In this document: one piece after another, positions 51,193-61,425 of the stretch
Numbering within the stretch: the first letter of the stretch is position 1
How the letters are laid out: each line of letters begins with the position of its first letter
Assembly (NCBI RefSeq): GCF_000142905.1
Contig: NW_013657664.1
Span: forward strand, 474,445 to 538,444
Length of the DNA stretch: 64,000 nt
Origin: Thecamonas trahens ATCC 50062
Taxonomy: Eukaryota > Apusozoa > Apusomonadida > Apusomonadidae
Direction: 5' to 3'
Program-made: the position numbers and the translations under genes
The notes under the pieces: generated by a model
The model's input: only the letters and a program-made list of their open reading frames with translations
What the model was told of the DNA's origin: nothing
The model's database searches: none

Positions 51193-53150
51193 ATGGCGGA
51201 CTACGGGAGTATGAAGGTGGCCGAGCTGCGTGACGAGTGCGCGGCAGCCGGGCTGGAGACCAAGGGCAGGAAGGCACAGCTGGTGGCGCGGCTGGAGGCT
51301 CATGCGGCCGCAGGCGCTGTAAAGAACTGGTCCAAGATGAAGGTCGCCGAGCTGCGTGACGAGTGCGCGGCAGCCGGGCTGGAGACCAAGGGCAGAAAGG
51401 CACAGCTGGTGGCGCGGCTGGAGGCTCATGCGGCCACAGGTGCTGGCAGCAGCAGCGGCAGCGCGAAGGACTGGTCCAAGATGAAGGTCGCCGAACTGCG
51501 TGACGAGTGCGCGGCAGCCGGGCTGGAGACCAAGGGCAAGAAGGCGGAGCTGGTGGCGCGGCTGGAGGCCGGGGCAGGCGGAGCGGCGGCAGCGGCGGCG
51601 CCGAGCAAGAAGCGCAAGCGCGCGGCCGGATCGGGAGGAAGCGCAGCGGCAGCAGCGGCGCCGGCGACCAAGAAGGCGGCCACGCCGGCAGCAAAGGCCA
51701 AGGCTGGCAAGGTGCCCAAGGTCGATGCGTTCGCCAACGTGCCGCCCGGCTCGCGGGTCCTTTCCGTCGACGGTGAGATCTTCTCGGCCATGCTCAACCA
51801 GGTCAACCTCTCTGCGGGCGTGTACGGGAACAACAAGTTCTACGCGCTGCAGGCGATCCAAGGCCCGTCGAGGTACTACGCCTTCTTCCGGTGGGGCCGG
51901 GTTGGCGAGAGCGGCAAGACCAAGCTTGTGTCGTGCTCGACGGCCGAAGCGGCGATCAAGGAGTACCGCGCCAAGTACAAGGCCAAGACCAAGAAGTACA
52001 CAGTGATGGAGATGGCGGACGACGATGGTGATGAGGATGAGCTTGCGGCGGCACTCGACGCGGTTGCCGGTGCGTCGGGCACGGCCAAAAAGTCAAGCCA
52101 TGCACGCTCTCCAAGGCCGTTCGTGACACTGTGGAGCTCATCTTTGACTCGGACATGTTCAAATCGTCGATGACCAAGCTCGGGCTCGATACCAAGCGCA
52201 TGCCGCTGGGCAAGATCTCGACGACGCAGGTGGCCAAGGCACGGGCAGTGCTCGGCAAGCTCAAGGCGGCTATTGACTCGGGTAACCGCAGCGGCATGAC
52301 GTCCCACTCGTCGACCTTCTACACGCTTGTCCCGCACGCCTTCTCGCGCTCGCAGCGGCCGCCGGTCCTCTCGTCGCACGAGGCCGTGACGCAAAAGATG
52401 CAGATGCTCGACGTGCTCGACGACATCCAGTCGGCACAGGCTGCACTCAAGAAGGCGGCCAAGGCCGAGCAGAGTGCTAAGGAGGAGCTTGTCCCGCACC
52501 CGCTCGACGTCAAGTTCAACGGCCTCGACATCGACATGGAGGCGCTCGACAAGAGCTCGGACGACTACAAGCTCCTCGCCAAGTACTTCAACAACACGCT
52601 CGCCTCGAACCGATTCAAGATCGCCGACATTTTTGCTGTCTCGCGCCACTCGGCCGACGAGCGGTTTGCGCAGCACGACGCGCTCGGTGAGCGCCACCTG
52701 CTCTTCCACTCGACCAACGTCGCCGTGGTCGCCGCCATCCTCAAGTCGGGCCTTCGCATCATGCCCTCGGCTGGCGGCCGCGTCGGCAAGTCGCTCTACC
52801 ACGCATCGATGGCTCAGAAGTCGGCCCAGTACATCCGCACCGCTCCGGATGGCGAGGGCTTCTTCTTCCTCGACGAGGTTGTCATGGGCAGGACCTCGGA
52901 GCTTCTTGCCGACGACTGGTCGCTCCGCGCCCCGCCCTCGGGCTACGACTCGATCCGTGCCATGGGCACCATCGAGCCCGACCCCAAGGACGACGTCGTG
53001 CTCGACCTCGACGGCCACAGCGTCCGCGTTCCGGCCGGCAAGCCCAAGTCGACCAAGTACAGCTCGTCGCGGTTCCACCACTCGGAGTACTGTGTCTTTG
53101 ACGAGACCCGTGTCCGCATCCGCTACCTCATCAAGGTCTGCCGCAAGTGA
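51193..53150 (+). CDS. PARP3: PARP3-like ADP-ribosyltransferase with three SAP domains (one apparent frameshift)
   Basis: DNA-break-responsive ADP-ribosyltransferase. Three SAP motifs (each MKVAELRDECAAAGLETKG-like) lie at residues about 7-110, then an Ala/Lys linker, a WGR domain (YYAFFRWGRVGESG), the helical regulatory domain (LIFDSDMF..MPLGKIS) and the catalytic domain. The catalytic part (VAVVAAILKSGLRIMP, GGRVGKSLYHAS) resembles PARP3 most. The His, Tyr and Glu of the H-Y-E triad can be placed (LLFHST, SLYHAS, HSEYCVFD), but the usual HG after the first motif is HS here. The frame breaks near 52090: one added A in the AAAAA restores KK-VKPCTLSKAVRD and a 652-residue protein. Animal PARP3 lacks SAP domains; plant PARP2 has them. 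Confidence 0.9.
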
Positions 53151-53206
53151 TGTCGCTTCGCCCCGCGTAATGAACGCAAACTAAGTGTCAAGACGTGGTG
53201 ACATGT

Positions 53207-56200
53207 TCAATATCTTGTCTTCTTGGTCAGATACCGGTCACCACCGACTGTGGCGTCGGCTGGGTCGCCTCCGTCGCCGTCATCATCATCATCATCGTCG
53301 TCGTCGTCCGCAAAGAACCCATCGGTTGACGACGAGCCACGGGCCTCATCAGTCTCATCCTCCGCGTCATCGTCATCGGTAACCGACTCGAGGACGACGA
53401 CGGTCTTCTTGTGGACGGTCACCTTTTTGGTGGACTCGTTGCGGAGCTCGACCAGGGCGGCGTCAATCTCCTTGTCCTCCTTGGTCCGCCCCCGGCGCAT
53501 TAGGAAGAGGCAGAGAGCAAAGATGCAGAGACAGAGAAGGACTGAGCCAATGGCAGCCAGGATGATGGTCCACGGCGACGCCTTGGACTGCGACGCGCAT
53601 GTGGCCGGCGAGTCTTGTCCGTGCGGGACACAGGCAAAGGCGCAGTTGACGACCTGGCCAAAAGCACACGCCGGAATGACTCGGAACGAGTACGCCACGT
53701 GGTCGACGGCAAACCGGGCGGCAGCGGCGGTGCTTGTCGAGCCACCGTGGCGGGCACGAACAGCGACCCAGCCGACACGGAGGGCGCGCATGGTGAGGCT
53801 AACCGAATCTGCACCAGGCTCGATGCGGGCGTTGGCGACGGCGCGGTGCCCGAGTTCGCGAGCGAGACCTCGCCCGAGCCGGATGTCACGACCTCGACCT
53901 CGAGGAGCTCACCGGTCGGGACAGGCGAGGTGAGGGCGATGGTGATGGTTCGCTCGGTGTCGATGACAAGGTCGCGATCAACCTGCGAGATGTATGTGAT
54001 GCCGTCGTGGTCTAGAACCTCGATCGACGCCAGCAGGGCCTTGGGGTCGGCGTACTGGAGCGCCGCCGACGATGCAGCAGCATCGACGTTGACGTCGAGG
54101 TGAATGGTGCCAGTCCTTGTTGCGCTCGTCGAGGCAAGACCGAAGCTGACCGACTGCGCTGCAGTGGCCAAGGTTAAGCTGGTCGAGCCGCGCAGCTCAA
54201 ACGGTGCGGTCGACTCGGCACGGTCTGACGGCGCAACGTTGACCACGAGCGCCTGCGAGGTTGAGCGCGGAGCATAGGGAAGGCCGAGGACAAAGTCCTT
54301 CGCGGTGGCGCCGACGAGGATCCACCGCGGCGCGGCGATGACAACCAGTGGGTCCGGCTCGCGGACCACCACGGGCTCTGACGTGATGGTTGTCCCTCCA
54401 GCCGACGCGGGCAGAGTGATGCTCACCGGCACACCGGTGTAGTTGACGGTATGAGACGTGACTGCCAGCGCGCCCGCCGGCGAGCCGGCCGCAAAGGTGA
54501 CCGACGCCGACTCGCCGAGGTCAACCGAGATCGGCGCGTTGTCGCCGAGCGGAGCCACCGGAACCGTGAGCGCCGCCGGCGGCTCAAAAGCGAGGAAGAA
54601 CGAGAGCGAGCATGCCTCGCCCACAAACAGCGGCGAGAGTGCACACTCGGCAAATGCAAAGGTCGGGAGGACGCGAGTGAGGTAGGTGCCGGCCAGCGAC
54701 GAGGCGTTGAACTGACCACCCGAGTTGCCGCCCACCACCACATTGCCGTATGCCCAGCCGACGGTGGCACCGGAGAGGTAGAGGCCAAAGCCCGAGACGC
54801 CGTCGACAGCGGTGACCGAGACCGCTGCCGGCGTGGTGGTCACTGAGCCTTGCTCCGCCACTGGGCGGATGGGGTCAACCGCGGCGGCGATTGTGAGTGT
54901 AAGCGTGCCCCTCGGCTGGACCGGCGCCGAGAGGGTAAAGTTGGTGGGGATTGCGGCACGCTGGCCGACGCGAACATACGCCGGGAGCGGTGCCAGGGTG
55001 ATGACAGCGTCGGTTTGCGGAACGACGGTGGTGACAACTTCTGCATACGCAGAGACGTTGAACTGCGCGAGTGCCGTACCCGAGGCGACAAAGCCGAGGG
55101 TGACGTTGCCGTAGACTGGCCCAGCGCCGAGCATAGTGAACGTGGCCTGCAGGGCACCGGCTGGGAAGAGCGCAGGCGTGTCGGCAAAGGTGACCAGACC
55201 CGGCCCGGCCAGGACCTCTGGGCTCAGCTCGAGCTCGGTCCCAAACTGCGGCGGCACAGTAAGCGTGACGGTGACAGTGATGACTGAGGTGGGAAAGGTG
55301 AGGATGAGCGGGCTGACAGAAGCGACGGTGCCCGAGCCGGGCACAACAGTGGTGACCGGGAGCGAGATAGTGGCAAAGTCGTAGTAGCTTGCAGCCGAGC
55401 CTGCAACGCCGGTGACTCTGATGGCAGCCTGCCCAAGCGTCACGCCATAAACCGTGATGTTGGCGGTAGAGGCACCGGCGGCAAAGACAATGACCTCTGT
55501 GCCGGGCGCAAAGGCGATGGAGCCGGCAGCGGCCGGGTCGGTGGCGAGTGTGAGCATGAGCGAGGTGCCGCACGGCACCGGGAGGGTAAGCGCAAAGATG
55601 ATTGGAGGCGAGGCAGCACCGGCGGCAAGCGTGGGCGGCGGATCGTGGACGACTGCGGCAGCCTTTGGCAGCGCAATTGAGAAGGTTTCAAGAGTACGTA
55701 CGCCGGCGTGGGTGGCCTCAACGCGGATTGTGTCCGACGTCGGCGCGGCAACAGCGTTGCGCTTGTAGTAGCCGACGGTGGCAAGTGCGGCGTTGACGTC
55801 GGCGACCGAGCCGTGGATAAGAAACGACGAGTGCGGCGTCAAGCTCGAGCCAACAATGACGTCAACGGCGGCGAGCGCCGCCGAGGCGGCGGATGCGAGG
55901 GTGGCGTTATCGGAGTGGGCAACGATCGGCTCAAAGGCCAGCCGCCCGGCCGAGGTGGAGACCGAGACGAGGATCGAGTCAGCGTCGACGTCAACGACGG
56001 CAAGAGGGTGGAGCGAGACTCGCGAGCCTGCCGGGCCGCCGGCAATGGAAGCGCCTGGCGGGAGGACAATGATCGGTCGGTCATCTACGGCGTAGATGGT
56101 CATGAGCGCAGTCTGCGCGAGCGCGGCAGAGACGCCGTCCGAGACAGTCCACGACCAGCGTTCAGTGCCGGAATAGTGCAGCGGCGGCTGGTACCAGAGC

Positions 56201-57304
56201 TGGGCCAAGCCGCTGGCCGGCAGCGACGGAACGTAAACTGGGTACGTGGTCGGCAGGGCGACTCCGCGGCTTCCGTCGCCGGCGACGTAGTACAAGGTGC
56301 CACCAGCATCGGGCCCGGAGAGGACAGAGTAGAGGTAACGGGAGGGATCGTCAGCCGGATCATGTGCAGTAAGGTTGACGATGGCAAAGGTGTCCTCAAG
56401 GAGGGCAACAGAGGCGTTGCCGGGAATGGGCGCAATGTTGTACGGCCCAACTGCAAGGTTTGCGGCGACTTGAGTGGGCGAGAGTTCCCAGCCGTAGACA
56501 GCGAGAAGGTAGACCGAGCCAAACCAGTTTCGGACGCCGTCGCGGCGGGCGCCGATGGAGATCTGCAGGGTGGAGAGCGCAGCAGACCAGGCTGCGACAA
56601 ACGAGCCCCGATGGGCGAGGCCGAGGGCTGAGCAGCGCAGTTGACGGCGGTGCCGTTGATGGTGAGGGCGAGCGGGCGGGTCTGTTCGCCGGGATAGCTT
56701 GCGACGACGTGGTACAGCTCGCCAGCGACAAGCGAGGCACCAGGCGAGACGCAAGTGACGCACGCTGCGGCTGTCAATGTGTCCTTGTCAAGGACGGTGA
56801 ACTCGAGGGTGTCGCCGCGCTGCAAGATCTGGAAGGCGCGGAAGGTCTGAGCGGTCGGCCCGCAGTCGGCCTCGACCGAGGTCGAGATGCCAGAGGCCTG
56901 GACTGGCGAGGCGAGGACGGCCGAGGTAGCAGCAGGGCGAAACCAGAGCTCGACGGAGAAAGCTGTGCCATTGCCAAAGCTCGGAAGGAGGGTGTCGAAC
57001 GAGGCCGTGGTGATGAGCGGGGCGGAGCAGTTTGACGGCGGGCAGGTGGTGTTGAGGACCACACCGGCCGGCTCCGGGCCAGGGTGGTAGCCGCGCGACC
57101 AGTCGAGGGCAAAGTCCGCAGAGGCCGTGCCGTAGTTGGCAAACGCAGTGGGGCCGGAGCAGTGACGGATGTCGAGGCGTTGAGCGGGAGGAGGACGAGG
57201 GCGCCAGGGGTACGGTCGGAAGGGAGACCGTGGGCCGGAGCCGGACCGAGGCCAGCCGTCACAGCTAGCGCGAGGACAAGTAGCACACGGTGCTCGCGCC
57301 ACAT
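53207..57304 (-). CDS. Large type I surface protein with LamG-like domain and acidic tail (three apparent frameshifts)
   Basis: The ATG at 57304 starts a signal peptide (MWREHRVLLVLALAVTAGLG). A LamG/concanavalin-like segment follows (ADFALDW, FSVELWFRPA, ISIGARRDG.RNWFGSVYLLAVYG), then a cadherin/Ig-like region with DVDADS and a series of beta-rich, Val/Thr/Pro-rich repeats of about 90-110 residues (SVSPLILTFPTSV, AVITLAPLPAYVRVGQ, ...). One transmembrane helix (IILAAIGSVLLCLCIFALCLFL) near the C-terminus is followed by basic residues and a cytoplasmic tail with a run of ten or so Asp. Three frame changes (near 57140, 56615 and 53850) each need one added base, at CCCC, CCC and CC, giving about 1,366 residues. 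Likely an adhesion or sensing receptor; the family is not recognised. Confidence 0.72.
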
Positions 57305-57505
57305 GTGTGAGGGAAGGGTGGTAGGCGGCGGAGTGGTAGGGGAGAGGGAGGGGAGTGTGTCGTGGTGCGGGAGTAAGGGAGGCAGGTGGCGGGGTGCGGG
57401 AAGCTGAGAGCGGGGGGAGCGGGGGTGCAAAGGAACACGACAGCAAAGTTGCAAGGCTGGCGGGCAGGAGGGAGAGTAGCCGCCGGGCGAAGTAAGAGCA
57501 GGAAT

Positions 57506-60500
57506 TTACACGCCATCATGATGACGACGACGGGACCGACAAGGCCAGTGACGTTGAAGATGATGGCGTAGATGACGACGATGACGGCGACGATGATGAA
57601 GCTGAGCGCGAGTACGGGGGGCAGAACAGGACGAAACAGAGGCCGACGACGTAGATGATTGCGGCCGTGATTGCACAACAGACGAAGATCCAGGAGTAGT
57701 GTGCATGGATTGACGAGATGGCACGTGGGGAGCGGAATTCGTGAGCGGAGGGTGACGACGAGGAGTGCGCGGGCGGGCATGACCCGACTTGAGCTTCTTG
57801 CTCCTGCCAGAACGAGGGCCATCTGGGCGCGGCAAAACGCGGCGAGCGCTACGGGCGCGAGAGGCCAGACGTGCGGCACGATCGGCACGTTCGCGGAGAT
57901 ATGCCTGGTGCATGGCGGACTTGTCGTCGGCGCGAAGGCGCTCTTGAGAGGATGACGAAATGTTCGGGCCGGAACAGCTCATTGAGGTGACGCCCGAGAC
58001 GTGATGGTCATTGCCGGCAACGGGATCAGCACTGGGACCAGGAGCGTATCCAGCGCGCTCAAGTGCAGCAGTTTCCTCGGCGGAGAGGAACAGCGAATCT
58101 GAACGCATGATGGCGGGAGAAACTTCGGGTGAGGACCGAAATAGTGAGGGTGAATACATCGGCGACGGCGGGGAAGCGAGTCCATGGCGAGGAGGGCCGC
58201 GGGAGCGGACACGTCCACGCTGTCTGGATGATCCTGTGGTCTTGGTGGAAATCGAGAGGTGGCTGGAGGTGGCCCAGCCGAGAGAGATGCCTGATGTAGA
58301 GGCAACGAGCGGCGAATGTGTCTCGCCAGGAGTGGGGATGGGTTGGACGGCGGTCAAGCGCCGGCAGCAGGTCAGACAGGGGAGAGTATCGCGCGGTATG
58401 GAACTGTGCGGCGAGACTATCCACATGATGACGGCAAAGCAGAGGAGTAAAATAACAAAGATGGCATAGGATATGCCATCTACGTGTTCGAGAGCCAAAG
58501 TGGCGACAAAAGCGGTGCCAGCCGCGACGAGTCCAGCACCAAGTGCGGCGGCGGTGGAAACGGCGAGGCGGGACGACGAGAACGGGGCCTTGATGGACAG
58601 AGCGCCACCAAGAAGAATTGTGGTGCCACATACAAGGGAGAACTGGAGCCCGGGATCGGTGGTCAGAAAGACCTCAATGGCGGCTAGGACGAGTAGGAAG
58701 GGCAGAAATGCGACCGAGCCCCACCAAGTAGAAAAGCCCGCGTCCGCAAGGATGACAACGCGGGTAGCTGGCGACGACGAGTCCAAGCTGCTGTCACCAG
58801 CCATGACGCTTGGAAACCAGTAGTAGAGCATAGCGGCGACACAAATGGTTGAAGTTGTGACGTGGACAGTGAGGAGACCAGCGGAAAGTACGAGAATGGT
58901 GGTATGGGCCGCAGAGAAGCAGGTGATCGAGGGTTCTCTGGCCAGCTGAAGCCGAGACGAGAGCTGGGAAGGGACGCAGTGCAATCCTGCAAGGGAGAGT
59001 CGGGCCGACTGGAAGAAGAAAAGGATGATCGACTGGGTTGCGATCTGGCCGGCGCGGCCGGCGTACCAAGACGTGGGCGCAGGCGATCTGACGGTGACAG
59101 AGCAACATGCGGCGAGGGCAATGACCGCCAGGAGAGCGAGTGTACCGCCTACGGCGACAACTGTGTGCCAAACGAGTTGGGACTCGAGCGAAGACGCACC
59201 TAGGCATGCAGGTTGAAGAAAGGAGTTAAAGTCCCCAGCGGAGAGCGCCAGGACGCGGTAGAGTGTGGCTAGAGGCTCGGAGAGAGAAGAGGAGACCGCC
59301 ATCCTGCAGGCGTACACCAGCTGCAGCACACGCGCAGCTAGCATGATGATAGAGAAGCGAGCATCCGAGGCCCATACCGTTGCAAGAAGGGCAGCAGCAG
59401 CGACGAGGACGCAGAAGACAGACAGGGGTACTGCGACGAGCACGGCGTCAGGACAAGTACGACAGATACGCCCAGTGCGGTAGGCACCCGGTGCACAGGA
59501 TGTACACATCGGGCCAACATAGTTGGGGCCACATGGCGAGAAGCGACCGCCTCGGCACCGATCGCGGGCAGGAGCAGGACAAGCGAGAATGATGGCAGAC
59601 GGCTCAGAAGGCGACCAGTACCCAGGAACGGGCCAAACTCGGTCACCGCCAGGACATATACCGTTGGCAGGACATGAGTGGCATTCTCCGTGCGCGGCAT
59701 AGAGGCCGCCCTCTGCGCAGATGCTCGAGTAGTAGATGTCAAAGGTGACGAGGATGCCGTCGGGGTGACGAAGGAGCAGCTGTGCGTAGCCGTCAGCAGG
59801 GCGCGCGGGAGCGGTAAACTTGGCATGATCATGGGAGATTACATGCAGTTGAACAGGAGTGGAGTCGAGAAAAGCAGCCATGGTGTTGGGGAAGTCAGAC
59901 CCCCAAACATGGACATCGACGCCACCGCCGAGGGGGACAAGGTCGGGCACAACGGTGGCGAGCCCAAAACCGCGAGTCCCAAAGCTACCGCGGCCGGGTA
60001 TGTCCGGTTCAGAGAACGATGGTCTGGGTAGCAAGCCTCTGCTTCCCCATTCCACGGTAGCCAGAATGCGCGAGGAGGAGGTAGGTGCGACGGCTGTTGG
60101 GTTGTTGCCGAGGAGTTGTTCGACTCCACCCAGGACGAGGACGAGGCCGGGGTCGGCGGGGGCCGATAGGGTGAGGACATGTGCCGAAGGCTGTGGCATA
60201 GCAACCGGGTGAGGGTCACGACCGAGAGTGACCGCGGGGCATGGCACAGGGAGGAGGGATTGCGAGGTATCGCGGTGACCAACAGCAAGCTCAAAGCATG
60301 CCACGCGGGCCCACACCCTTCCTGACGCAGCAGGAGGAGCTGGTGTGGAGCATCCGACCTGAGGCGGTAGCTGTCAGCCGCGATAAAAACGTGTGAGTGG
60401 TGCGCAAAAAACGGTTGTGTGGAGCGGGAGTGGTGGGTCACAAACGTACCCAAAACGACGGGACGATGTATGGCGACACTCGGGAGGGTGCCTTGGAACA

Positions 60501-60527
60501 CGGTGGGAGCTTGGAGTCTACCACCAT
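57506..60527 (-). CDS. Multi-pass surface protein with IPT/TIG-like and Cys-rich domains (two apparent frameshifts)
   Basis: A 26-codon exon (60450-60527; ATG in ACCATGG context; donor GTACGT) joins in phase 0 to 60370 (acceptor TGACAG), a 79-nt intron. The ectodomain has an IPT/TIG-like segment (GGGVDVHVWGSDFPNTMAAF), then a cysteine-rich EGF/GCC2-like block (CHSCPANGICPGG, CTSCAPGAYRTGRICRTC). Seven or eight membrane helices follow (VLVAVPLSVFCVLVAAAALLA onward) and a long Ser/Arg-rich cytoplasmic stretch. The end is damaged. Two further frames, each reached by adding one base (at CCCC near 57730 and CCCCCC near 57615), encode WIFVCCAITAAIIYVVGLCF and a second hydrophobic hairpin, so the true C-terminus is uncertain. 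The layout resembles large protist surface receptors; no specific family is claimed. Confidence 0.65.
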
Positions 60528-60682
60528 GGTCATGCATAAGGTGAGAGTGACCAAGGCCAGCCAATGCAGCATAGCCATGTGAGAGGAGTGGGTGCAAGTG
60601 GCTCTTGAACAAGTAGAGTCGCCCAGATTGCGGGGTTTGCCAAGTTGGCGTCACGCACAGTATATCCTGAGGCCACTACCTT

Positions 60683-61201
60683 TCACAGGTTGGGGTGGGT
60701 GCGGATCACGACCAGGCGAAGGAAAGGCGAAAGCCATGCGCTGCGCAACTGGTGCGGGTAGAAGAAGAGGGCGGCATGGGAAGATAACCATAAAACAGCA
60801 CAGCCCACCACCACCATCCCCGCCATGAGAAGAACAGACGGAAACGCGATTAGATAGGGCAGCTGCGGATCGGTAAATTGGTATAATTGGCTATTGAGGC
60901 GGCCAGTAGCCAAGATGGCAAAACTGACCGCGGGTGGTGCTCGGAGAGCAGCTGCGGAATGGGCCAAGGGGGCTGTGCCGAGCGTAGCGATGGCCAGGAG
61001 AGTACTTGACCACAGCGACGACAGCGACGCCATTGAGACAACCGCGACTTGCGTATCAAGCGCAGACAGCTCATTGGCTGCGTTGCATGCTTCCAGACTC
61101 GCCCACAACGGCAGCAGCACCGCCCGCACCGCCTCGTCGTGTACAGCCACATTGGGCAGCTCGTGTAGAGCGTACACAGCTGCGTCGTGGTTCAACGTCA
61201 T
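60683..61201 (-). CDS. Small hypothetical membrane protein
   Basis: 172 residues from the ATG at 61201. Two hydrophobic segments are visible (SSTLLAIATLGTAPLAHSAA and YLIAFPSVLLMAGMVVVGCAVLWL). The tail is short and basic. It is not recognised and could be a fragment of a larger decayed surface gene in this subtelomeric region. Its 5' end abuts a TPR fragment on the other strand. Coding status is uncertain: length is modest and neighbouring frames are also open. Confidence 0.35.
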   Translation of the reverse strand: MTLNHDAAVYALHELPNVAVHDEAVRAVLLPLWASLEACNAANELSALDTQVAVVSMASLSSLWSSTLLAIATLGTAPLAHSAAALRAPPAVSFAILATGRLNSQLYQFTDPQLPYLIAFPSVLLMAGMVVVGCAVLWLSSHAALFFYPHQLRSAWLSPFLRLVVIRTHPNL

Positions 61202-61207
61202 ATTGGT

Positions 61208-61425
61208 GGCGGTCGAGGCGCTAGGACAAGCTCGATGAGGCCGAGGCGACGTACATGAGGGCGCTGGACATCATGCAGGCCAAGCTGAGACTGGATGCAC
61301 TGGACGTGGCGACCACGCTCAACAACCTGGCGGGTGTGTACTGGGCGCAGAACAAGCTGGATGAGGTCGAGGCGACGTGCATGTGGGCGCTGGACATCAG
61401 GCAGGCCAAGGTGGGATCGGTTTGG
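61208..61425 (+). pseudogene. Fragment of a TPR (kinesin-light-chain-type) repeat gene
   Basis: Translated on the plus strand this reads as about one and a half 42-residue TPR units of the kinesin-light-chain type: LDEAEATYMRALDIMQAKL, then DVATTLNNLAGVYWAQNKLDEVEATCMWALDIRQAK. The frame degenerates after 61420 and begins abruptly at about 61207, with no start codon or flanking repeats. I take it as a truncated copy of a multi-repeat TPR gene, a common debris type near chromosome ends. Confidence 0.65.

Noticed and set aside
60316-60654. An eleventh missing-base frameshift at the start of the multi-pass surface gene
   Set aside because: A 79-nt intron with GTACGT donor joins a good ATG exon (60450-60527) in phase 0, which explains the frame change without an error.
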